The translations under genes and the position numbers were made by a program. 64,000 nt of DNA from Siphonodentalium dalli (lineage: Eukaryota > Mollusca > Scaphopoda > Gadilida > Siphonodentaliidae): assembly GCA_032622095.1 (NCBI GenBank), contig CP136063.1, forward strand, positions 209,795,934 through 209,859,933. Reading direction: 5' to 3'. Positions 27,371 to 39,300 of this stretch are shown here, one piece after another; the stretch's first letter is position 1, and the number at the start of each line of letters is the position of its first letter. The notes below the pieces were generated by a model. The model saw only the letters and a program-made list of their open reading frames with translations. It did not search any database and was not told the origin of the DNA.

Positions 27371-30300
27371 CATACACATATACACATACATGTACATATG
27401 TACACATACATACATAGATGCATACATACATATACACACATACACACCCACATATACATACACGTACATATATATGTATACACATACACACTTACGCATA
27501 CACATACATAAATGTACATACACATATATATATTCAGTATCAGCCAGAGGGTTAAAATATAAGGAAGGCCCTATGTCCTCCCGTGTATATAGAGTGTCGA
27601 GTTTACATGTCCATTGTATTTAAATTAAAGGTACACACAATGTATAATAAGTTAAACATATTTCAATTGTTATGGTGTTCTCATCCATAACAGTGCAATA
27701 TTTTATTATTTTCTCAAAGGTATAAATACGTGTTCATGCATGATAGATAAAGTACTGGCCCATGCTGTGTTAATGTGAGTTAAAATAAATTACGCTCATT
27801 ATATCGAGTTTGTTAGTTAAGTGTCTCTGTAATATAATGAGATATTTCATAGATCTAGACTAACCCACACTATCATAAATAGGTTATATTGTTTGTTTAT
27901 TTTCAGAGGCATCGTTGTTAGTGGAACACTGATATGTGTGACTATACTATACAACGAAAAATCTTATCAATAAAATTAAGCTGTTGGTATAAACTGTAAG
28001 GTGTCATGTCAGTTATGATATTGGGGTGTTTACACAACAGGCTTGGGGATATATCAAGTACTAGCAGGGTGACCCGACTGCGTCCGTGCTGTTCCCCTCT
28101 GCTTGGTGTGATTTAACCTTGAATTGACCAGTTGGACGTCAAATGTATCCCTAGGTATCAAATTTCGTCGAAATCCAGTCAAAAGGCGTGATTTGACATT
28201 GAAATGACTATTTGGAAGGTCAAGGTCGGGTCGGGGTCACGATTTTACCCGTCAAAAACACTCCCCGGACAAAAGCATCCCTAGGTATCAAATTTCGTCA
28301 AAATTCCGTCGAAAGGCGCGATTTGACCCTGAAATGACCATTTTGAAAGTCAAGGTCAGGTCGGGGTCACGATTTGACCTGTCCAAAACACTCCCCGGAC
28401 AAAAGTACCCATAGCTATCAAATTTCGTCGAAAAACGTCCGGCAGTTTTCCCGGCCACCGTCAACTGCCAAACAGACGGACAGAAGTTCCATAATATATA
28501 TTAGAAAGATGATATAGCAGACAACCAGACAAACAGACAGAGTGACAGACATAAACATGTTAACACTATACTCATTAGTATTCTAGTATGTAGTATAAGG
28601 AAGGGGTTTAGCTTCATTGGGAAGATTTAAAAAAACCTATAACGTGGCAAGAGAACGGGGAGGATGTCTGCTAAGCATATTAAAGAAAAGGCTGGTGTTT
28701 TAATGTCAGTGTCCCAATTTTGTGCAGACAAATTGTTCCTCGTTCTCTTGACATAAGTTTTGTAGTGGAGAGTAGGATTCTGGAGCGGTTTAACGTAATT
28801 TTGAAAAGGTTTTTGGAACGTACCCCCAAAACGTGAATTTATTTATGCCAAAGGTGGAATTTGGAATTTTTAGATTTATATAAATAGGTTGATGTTTTGG
28901 AAAATGTGCCAAAGTTTTTGGTAAGATCATCATCAGTTTGCAGATTGCTGACTTGTGCCATGCTAATGGCCTGTCACATATACGTTTCGGCTCGTTACCT
29001 GATTGTTCACTATTTTATGGGGACATTCAATAGAGTGTTTAATGTTTTTTTCGGATTTTCCATTCTATAGTTATTTAACTTTGTTTATCTGGAATTGTTG
29101 TTTTTGTGTCTGTCCGAGCAGATATCTCAACCACCGGCTGTCGGGTCTCAGTGAAATTTGGTGTGATGTTCACCACTATGAGGACATTCAATGGAGTGAT
29201 CAATCGTTTTGTTGGGGTTTTCCGTTCTAGAGTTATTCATCTTTGTTTATCTGAAAGTGCTGATATTTGGGTGCTTCTGCCTGGACATCTCAATCAGAGG
29301 TTATATGTATGCCAACACTAGGCGGTATACCACATGGGGGTATGCACCGGACGAAGTCCATCTCTTGTTGAGCCTATATTTCCACTATCAATACTATTAC
29401 ATGTACTTTATGCAGTGGCTATCTATGTCTAATATTTTCTTAGTATTTCTGCTAGTCCATATTCAAGTCAATGTTCCAAAAGTACTATTCATGGCTACAT
29501 ACATGTATATATAAAACATGCACCTATTCTGAATGACAATATGTGACATAATCAATCAAACAATCACTGGTATGTACTAACAAGTCCATTATGATGTCAT
29601 ATGGAGTGCATTGGGCAACAAAATAGAACACTGTATATACACAAGCACCATTAGAATAGTGAGGTGAATGTTTTTGACCTCAGATGAAATCCCTATACAT
29701 AATGCATTTTCTTTATTCACTCAGAAATAGATTATTTCCTGTGGGAACTGGTTTTATGATTTTGCTTCAACTCACGCTACTACCAATCCACTATCTTGGG
29801 TTGCGTTAATATGTTGGAATACGCTAAATAGTAATTGCGAGAGAGAACCAGTTAATATAATTTTGTTTCATATAATTATGATGTATTTACTAAGTTGGAA
29901 GGGGGTTGGCGTCCGTGCGTCCGTCAACATACCATATCCGTTAACACACTTTACAGGTAACATCTCTCATCCGATAGTCACCAAACTGTATATGGATCTT
30001 CCGGGCGACCTCTAGGTGAGAGCTTTCAATTTTGCACAATTCAGGTAGCGGAAAACATTTTTCGACCGTGTATTGGCAAATTTTGTCAAGACCCCGCCCT
30101 GGATATAGTGAAACTAAAGGGTGCTAATTTGTCTTACTTCTGTGAAAATAGTGCAACATTGGCAAACGTTGGCAAAATTTATATATATTTATATGTGGAC
30201 TATATGTATCTATAATATTCATATATGTTCATTCTAGGGGCGTCCGGTCTGGCAGCCATAAAATGCTGTCTAGATGAACGTCTATCGCCCACCTGTTTCG

Positions 30301-33300
30301 AGAGAACTGATTGGATATGCGGATTATGGTACTATAAGAACGAGGACATTGCCGACGTTCATGGCTCCGTCATGGAATCGACCATCATCAACACGAGCAA
30401 AGAAATTATGACTTACAGTGATTTCCCAATACCAAAAGAATTTCCAGTTTATATGACCAACACATATGTAGAACGATATTACGAACTTTATGCCGAAAAG
30501 TTCGGGTTGATGGACCATATCAGGTTCAAAACGGAAGTTTTGCACGTCAAACAAACGCCGGAGTTCAAGGACACGGGTAGATGGGAGGTGAAGATCAAAG
30601 GATGTGACTCTGCCGAGGAAGAAACCTTAATTTTTGACGCGGTTATGTTGTGCAGTGGCCATCATGCCATAAGACTTGTGTCATCATTCGAAGGTTTTCG
30701 CAAGTTTAAGGGCGAGGTGATGCACTCCCATAATTACAAGAATCCGGAGGGATTTGAAGACAAACGCGTTTTGGCAGTTATCCCAACTCTTGAATATGGA
30801 GATGTTGCAGCTGTGGAACTGTCGAGATCGGCATCTAAGGTTAGAATATTATTTATGAGAATCAGGGACGTGGCAACTTGCTAGAGGGTTTCCGTTTGAA
30901 TTATGCATCCAAATACCAACCTGGTTAAATTCCATATGGACCACTGTCGAGATAAACATATAAGATCAGTTTGTAACTGTCCAGATCGGCACCTGAGATT
31001 AGTGTGCATGGAACAGTCGAGATCGACATCTAAGATTAGTGTGGAACTGTCGAGATCGAGATCTAAGGTTAATGTGTAACTGTCCAGATCGGCATCTGAG
31101 ATTAGTGTGCATGGAACAGTCGAGGTCGGTATCTAAGGTTAGTGTGAAACTGTCGAGATCGACATATAAGGTTAGTGTGTAACTGTCCATATCGACATCT
31201 GAGATTATTGTGCATGGAACAGTCGAGATCGACATATAAGGTTAGTGTGGAACTGTCGAGATCGATATCTAAGGTTATTGTGTAACTGTCCAGATCGGCA
31301 TCTGAGATTAGTGTGGATGGAACAGTCGAGATCGGTATCTAAGGTTAGTGTGGAACTGTCGAGATCGACATCTGAGGTTAGTGTGTAACTGTCCAGATCG
31401 GCATCTGAGATTAGTGTGCATGGAACAGTCGAGATCCGTATCTAAGGTTAGACTATTATTTATGAGAATCAGGGACGTGGCAACTTGCTAGAGGGTTTCC
31501 GTTTGAACTATGCATCCAAATACCAACCTGGATAAATTCCATATGGAGCACTATCGAGATAGACATCTAAGGTTGGTGTGTAACTGTCCCGATCTGCATC
31601 TGAGATTAGTGTGCCTGGAATAGGCGAGATCGACATCTAAGGTTAGTGTGGAACTGTCGAGATCGGCATCTAAGGTTAGTGTGGAACTGTCGAGATCGAC
31701 ATCTAAGGTTAGTGTGGAACTGTCGAGATCGACATCTAAGGTTAGTGTGGAACTGTCGAGATCGGCATCTAAGGTCAGACTATTATTTGTGAGAGTCAGG
31801 GACGTTGCTACATGTACAGGCAGGTGGTTTTCGTTTGAACGAGACAAAATTTCAACCTGGATAAATTCCATTTGCATGCACCCTTTGTATTTTCCAACTG
31901 ATTCCTTACATGTGTCATCCCCTCGTTTGGTACGCGCGATTCGGGTCAATCGGACCCTGAATTCTAACGGCGTAAATTTTTTAGGATATATGAATCACGT
32001 GATGTATTTTTTTCAGGTATATCTCAGGCCATGCAGACTCGTAAATATCGGAATTCCTGTAGACACTACAACTGCAACACAATCTTTTCTAAAGGAATTC
32101 TATTCGACTGTAAATTATGATTTACCTAACAGAATTGGTTCGGGGTCTGTCATCATAAGAACCAACGTAAAACGATTCACGGAAACGGGCGTTAAGTTCT
32201 CAGACGGAACCGTCGCACACAACATTGATGTTGTTATTCTAGCCACGGGGTACATTTTTGGATTTCCTTATATAGATAAAGACATCATAGATGTGCATGG
32301 CAACAAGGTGGAGCTGTATAAGTATGTCTTCCAGCCGGATTTGCTTAAACAGACTCTAAGCGTGATCGGTTACAACCAACCAATATGCGCACTCAATCCG
32401 ATTTCGGAAATCCAGGCGAGGGCGGCAATCAAGGTCTTTAAGGTACGTTATTATACAAATATATCGAGGGATGATACCCGTTAATTTCTTGACCCAGATT
32501 GTGCGCCCATTCTTCGGTAGTTTATGTCCCTGTGCGATTTCTATGTCACATAATATCATATTATATCACATTATGCTCGTTGTTTATATAGAACGACGTC
32601 TTGAATATTTATTATTCCGTTTCCTCAAAGCGGAATATATATGTAGTTCCACAGTCTATACCGCACATTCACGGTGTCCATGGTATTTTCTCACATAGCG
32701 ATATTGTGGTATTTATATGCATGCATAACGTGTTGTATAATTGTCTTATTCCACACCAATTGACGTGGGGCACATGTATTCAACGGAATCACAGCCATTG
32801 AATACATATTGTTAGCATGGTTTTAAGGTTAAATGGCCATTTGCAGTCAATAGAGACCTTTCGAAAAATCACTATTACGATATGATAGGGTATACTTACA
32901 TGCGTAAAGATCGACTCGAAGTTTTGGCCGTATACTGGCAGGATATTGTCCATATTCGTAATCATAATCGTGATTTTGCGAAAGGTCTCAAATAAAAAAA
33001 TTTAACAACGCTAACTGCTTTGTTATATTCAAAAAATGTTGCAACCCAAGTATGAAACAGAAATTAGATCTATATATAGCAAACAATATCATTTTGTTAT
33101 TGAAATATTAACAAAATAATTTTTGGTGTCAATCTAAAATATATGCGAGGCGCCCTATATCGCATATATAAGAGAGTGCGTTGATACAGGGTTTTCGCAA
33201 AATTTCAGGAAACTCCAGTCATGGAATGCTTAACGTCGGCGTCGGCGTAGTATTGGCTGACACTCTGGCCCACCCACTCGCTCGGGGACACTCTGACCCA

Positions 33301-36300
33301 TGGGCCAGAGTGTCCCCGAGCGCCGTGGGTGGGCCAGAAAAAAATCCAAACCGCTCGCTCGAGGACACTCTGGCCAAGGGCCAGAGTGTCCCCGAGCGAG
33401 GGGGTGGGCCAGAGTGCCAGCCAGCTAGGGTGGGTCAGAGTGACAGGTTCCAGGGTAGGATTCATCGGTCCAGAGTTTGTGTTACATTACAAAGAGTAAG
33501 GTGAGCGCTTCGAAGGATTTTTTGACAGAAAAGAGCACAATTTACCAATGTATCGATTTTTTCTCGGATTCTAATGCCAGTGTGGTAAGCGAAGGGCGCC
33601 CCTATTCGCTGTACACATTGAACTTAGAATAATACCGAGAAAAAATAGATGTGTTGGTAAATTGTGCTACTTTGCCAGTACATTTTTAACAAAAGCGAAA
33701 TAAATTCGAAGACGCTAGCGCTGTGAAAATGTGCCTGCAAGAGCCATCTGATAGCAGGTTTTGGGTGGCCCTGAAAAGGGCCGTTTTACGTCAGATCACA
33801 AGAAAAGTGGATAAGGGGTCTTTAGGAACTCAAATCCATCCTCTTGATCCAACTCCCGAAACACAAGCGAACCCTCGATGAGAGATGGAAATATACCTTG
33901 CAGTATACTCACACCCTTCAATGGGGATACGTCTAATCTGTACTGCTTTTTCTCTCTCCAAAACGCAAGCTTTCTCTGCAGAAGGGTTGCCGCCACCGTA
34001 AGTAAGACATCTGTTGTCCCAAGCCATTCGATGTGTTCTATCTCCTGTACACTGAACAGTGTGGGATTCCGAGCCCAAGTTGCACAGACAAAAGTTAATA
34101 GTTCAAAGAACTTTTCACCTGTACCATACACTGCCCAGGAAAGGGTCTACCACACCGCAATGTCCCTCGGGCCGATACACGGATGGCTCTGACATAAGAT
34201 CCAAGATCAGTTTTAGGGTATTCCATCGTGGAGAAAATGATATACTCTAAATGGGGTTTTGTTATATGTAAAACGCGCGGACATCATTGGCGACGTCATT
34301 GTGTTTTTCTACCAAGTTTCCCGAACGTCATTTCAAATGTGTTTCTTTTTGGTGAATTAAGATCTTCATCGACATTGTCGAAGACGATCATTAAAAACAG
34401 ACACTGTTTTTCAACATCATAACTTTTATTTTTGAATTAAGAATCAACATATTTACAACTGATCATGAAATTATCATATTTACAATCAATAACTGGTAAT
34501 GCAATGAACATTTACATTTGGTAATACAATTCATCATTAACAATCAACATATTTACAAAATGATTATGATTTTAACATGTTTAAACAATTGGTAATGAAC
34601 ACATTTTATCAACACTGAAATTCATAGTAAGTCTTACAAGTTTGTGAAATACATGTTTTGGGTAATGTTTCGGATTCTTTTCGTAAGGGTTCATAATTTC
34701 TATGAAACCAATCAAATACTTTTCTATCATTTTTGAAGTAGTCACCATCAAAATTCATTTCAACTAATACTTTTATACCATATCCGCTTTTCAAGAAATG
34801 TAAAGCAAATATGCAGTAGATAACACATACGTTTGTACCGTGATGTTGAAACCTCCCAACGTTTATTTTACATTCGATCGAATTTCTTTGAATAAATGAT
34901 TTGATATATTTATCAATAACTGGTATCCCAAACGAATCGAAATATGTTGCAATGTTCCCATTGAAGAAAATTGCAACCCAGTATTCTCCTGGCTTTTCTG
35001 ACGTATGTGTATTTACTTTGTATGTTTTTACATGATGAGGGTTCTCGTGTGGTAACTGATCTTTTGCACACACTACATCATACAATGAACAGAGGTACAA
35101 TGATTTGTCTAGGATATGCTGAAGTTCGCTAGTGTTCATCTTCTTAGTATTTTTTTTACTTTTTCACACCACAAGTCATCAAAAACCGAATTAAATTGGT
35201 TACAGTTTGCATGAACAACTTCCTTTATATCTTTCCAAAGTTTGAATGCCTCAAATTTCTCTTGTGGTGTAAATGATTCTATTTCTGGATACCATTGTTC
35301 CATAACTCGGTAGATGTTCAATTTAAGTAGTGCTATATCAATGAACATATCTACCCATTGTATAGGTGGTGTCCAAAGACAAAGTAAATGTCGTGTCTGA
35401 CTTGGATGATCTATTTTACATCCTTCACTATTGAGTGTCACTTCTTTTGAAATTTGATTTTGTATTTCATGAACGAAACATTTCTCGAAAGTTTTCCGAA
35501 CTTTGTCAAGGATAGAAACATATGGAACGAAATAGATTCCTCCAACTTGCACTCTCAATTTTTCCTCCAAATGCAATCCATCCATTTTTTTAATAATCTG
35601 TTATTATTTCTCGCAAACTGTTGATTTCAATTTGATTATCGAACTCAGCATAGACTATCACGTTGATCACTGAAGCTAGAGCTGCAGCAAACTGAAGGTC
35701 TAACCTTATGTTACCGGTTTTTATAGGATGCAAATGTCCTTCCTCTGTCCCTTGGTCAGGTGTGAGGTCGTAACCACAGAAACAATAACAATTCATGTAT
35801 TTTTCGAGATTCAAACCAAAGGATTTGTTTTGTCCAAACATACCCGAAGACTGATACAGTGATAAATAAGATCTTAGGCATTGTTCTGATTCAAAGTTTG
35901 GTTCAAATGGTCGGTTATGGATGGTATGTCCGTCCTGACTAACTCCAAGCTTTTTCAGATTGAATTGTTGGAAATGAAATGGGTTCGTTTCAATATCGCC
36001 ATTCATATCTTTGTTTGATACCAAGCCTATGAAAAGTCTCTTTGGCATTTGTCCTTGAAAAAGGTGATCTTCAATTTTTGATCTAAGCCCTGCTCCAATA
36101 GTGAATGTTTTTACTTCAACTCTTCTAATCGGTATTTTCATATTTTTCTGTATTATTGTTTGGTTCAAGTTATTTGCTACTACTGGCATCAGCGTAATTG
36201 TACGAACATTGAACACTGCCGTTTCTAATACTATTTTTCCGTCGGCCTGACAAATTAAAGAGAATTTTGGATTCGCTCTATTGAGACGAATTCTTAACTC

Positions 36301-39300
36301 AATTCCATTTGGTAAGTATTTCTCTTGTAGAAATATATCTGTGTGTAAACGACCACACAATTCTACCGTTTTACTACCTGCTATGATTGCTTGGCGAGAT
36401 TTCAATCCATCATTACCACCAGCTTTAGTGTTTTCGGTGAACTGTTTAGCGGTGTCTGGATACCACATTTCTAGTGCGGCAAGTTGATTTTCTTTACATT
36501 CACCAGAATAAGCCAAGAGATTTTCCATGTAGGCTCGACAAGGATAGGTATCTCCGTTCGCCGTTACAAGTTTGTTATTTAGGTAAATATCGATACTACT
36601 GAACATGCTATGGAAAAAGTTGTTAATAAGCGCAATTTCATCAGTACCATCAACCAAGTTTGTTCCATCTGCTTTTGTGATTTTGAATTTCAGGTACAAA
36701 TATGATTGACTTACATCTGTCCATTTTTCAGTTTGAGGTTGAATTACAAATTCTATTGGTGCGGAATTATTCAAAGAGCTAATCGGATGATGTTCTATCC
36801 ATTGTGATTCCAACATCGTTGTCATTGTTGGTGGAACACCAGAAGCATCTAACTCGGACTTGCTGCATTCGCATGTTCCATTTGCATCATCATGATTTAT
36901 CAAATATATCGAGAGATCATTTTGATTTCTTTACAGGCGTTTTAATGGACTTACTTCTAACTCGTTTGCGAGAAGAATGATTTTTCAAAGGTCGCGATGA
37001 TCTATTTATGCCATTTGGTGTTGATATTTTCTTTATTGTTTCCCTTCCAAAAGATTTCAATGCTTCTTTACCTTGTTTCAAAAATACTTCTTTTGGACTT
37101 TTACCACGATGAATGATATCTTCGACTGCAGCAAGTCCATGTTTGAATACTTGTTGTTTAGCAATCTGACCAATTTTTAGAAACGTTTTAGGAACGGTAC
37201 TACTGTTCTCTTTGCAGATTTGAATAGTGAACCAATTCCATTTCCATACTGTCTAGGTACGCCTCTATACACGGGGATCATCATAAATACAAATTACTTC
37301 GGCGTCGGAAATGCAACTTGACCATAGACTTCCCACCAATAAACTGAATTGGTTTGCCAGTATCACCAGTTATATCCACATTTATGGTATCAAAGCTAGA
37401 CTTTGATACTGGTACATGATGTAAGTTTTTGAATTCATGCTTGATATGTTTACCATCATGTATTCTTTTACTCTCGAATGATGTCACTCGTAATATCGGT
37501 GCTTCAACATCACTAAGAATTGTATAATCAGCAATGTCAGAATAAACAAACAATTGATTATGCTCCGCATTTAAATCAACTCCATATGGAAATGTTATCG
37601 AAGGAGTAGCAAATATGACAGTGTTTGATTCTGTTCTGTAACCAAGTTTATCCAAAAGAGCTCTGGGGAGTACAAGACCTACTTTGGTATAACTATTGGT
37701 TGAAATTTTAACTCGTTGTTGTGCTTTGGAATATCCGAATTCGAATTTCAGTTCTGGAATCATTCTGCTTACTGTACTATCAATTACACCTTGAATTGTA
37801 TTTGTCAAATGTGTTGCACCAGAATATGCTCCTTCTGGTATTTTTAATTCTATACCATGCTCTAGTTTTGAAATTACTACATCACTCATTGGTATCTTGT
37901 TCAGATATCGTAAAATTCTTGGAACAGAAGTTTTTATTTTTATTTTGCAGGCATCTCCAATAATGTTGTATGTTTCTGATGGTACAATTAGTTCAACCAT
38001 TGCAACTTCCCAAAGCTCTTTATCAATATGTATGGTTTTTGGTAATTTCAATGTGAAACAACATGTGAGTTGGCTGGGTAAAGTGACATTGAACTATCAC
38101 TCATGAGAGTTATGTAGAGTGAATTCATTTTTTCTCAGTATTTTTCACTAATTTCAGTCCAGGTGTTGGTAGAATATAACTTAGAGAGCTACTTAGAAGA
38201 ATAAGCCACAATTATTTGTTTGCGCTCTGGATACTAATGTGTACAATAGATGTAATTATTATGATATAAATAATAATTATCTGCGCGAAGTAGGTGACTT
38301 GGTTCTTAGCAACTTTTTCACCACAGAACTTAAATTGTGATGGTTCATCGAGATTAATTGAATCTGAATGATTTTGCGACATGATATATTCTGTTTTATA
38401 CTCAATTTGAAGCTGGGATCCAACTGTCAAACTTTTTTGGATATCCAAGCCAGTGAACTTTAATTTCTTTTACTGTTTTACCACCCACTCTTCTCGTTCT
38501 TTTATCGATAACTGATTCTATTTCATACACCTTACTGTCTTTTATATGCCGGATTTCATGTTTGTAGAATGATCCATCAATCTCTTCACCATCAAGATCA
38601 GAAACTTTGTATGTTATTGGATTAGTTTAAAAAAGTTTATCAACTTTGAAAATTTCACGAGTCCAGTTTGGTAAATAACACTTTTCAAATGTTCTTTTGG
38701 TTTTGTTGATACGAACCAAGTCACCCAATTTCAGAGTAGATTTTCCTTTTTTATTCCCTGTTCCATATAGATTTTTGGAAATTTCAGCTTCAGTTTTCAA
38801 AGTAACTTCCGACGGTTTCGATTTTATGCTACGGTGATAACTATTGTAAGAATCGACTAGGGGCTGTAAAACATCAATATATCTTGAAGTTTTATTGTGT
38901 GTGAAATACTTCCACATACGAGTTTTTAAAGTTCTTTGAAATCGCTCAACAATACTTGCTTTAGTCTCTGGATTCTCAGTTGTAAAGAAATGAATGCTTT
39001 CTGATCGCAGAAATTTAAAAAACTTTTCATTTTTGAATTCAGAACCATTATCAGCTTGAAACGATTTTGGTTTACGGTTTGAAGATTTCAAATTTTCCTG
39101 AATGATTCGATCAAAGTTTGTCCAGATTTATCGTGGATTGGCAGTACCCACGCAAATTTTTAAAAAACGTCTATCACACACAACAGATATCTGTAATTAT
39201 CATTATGTTTTTTCAAATTCTGAAGATCAGCTAAATCTGCCTGCCATTGAATATCAATTCCAGCTACGACAGTCTTTCTACGTTGGAATTTTCGAATTAT

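Noticed and set aside
27260-27623. Tyr/Ile/Cys/Val-rich frames
   Set aside because: Generated by the TA/CATA microsatellite.
33181-33504. 107-codon plus and 86-codon minus frames with W-A-R-V-S-P-like repeats
   Set aside because: They lie on the palindromic words of the Polinton left TIR and are mirrored on both strands.
33767-33782. Histone gene remnant as the source of the stem-loop
   Set aside because: No histone-like coding sequence lies next to any of the three loops. The loops follow Polinton genes.
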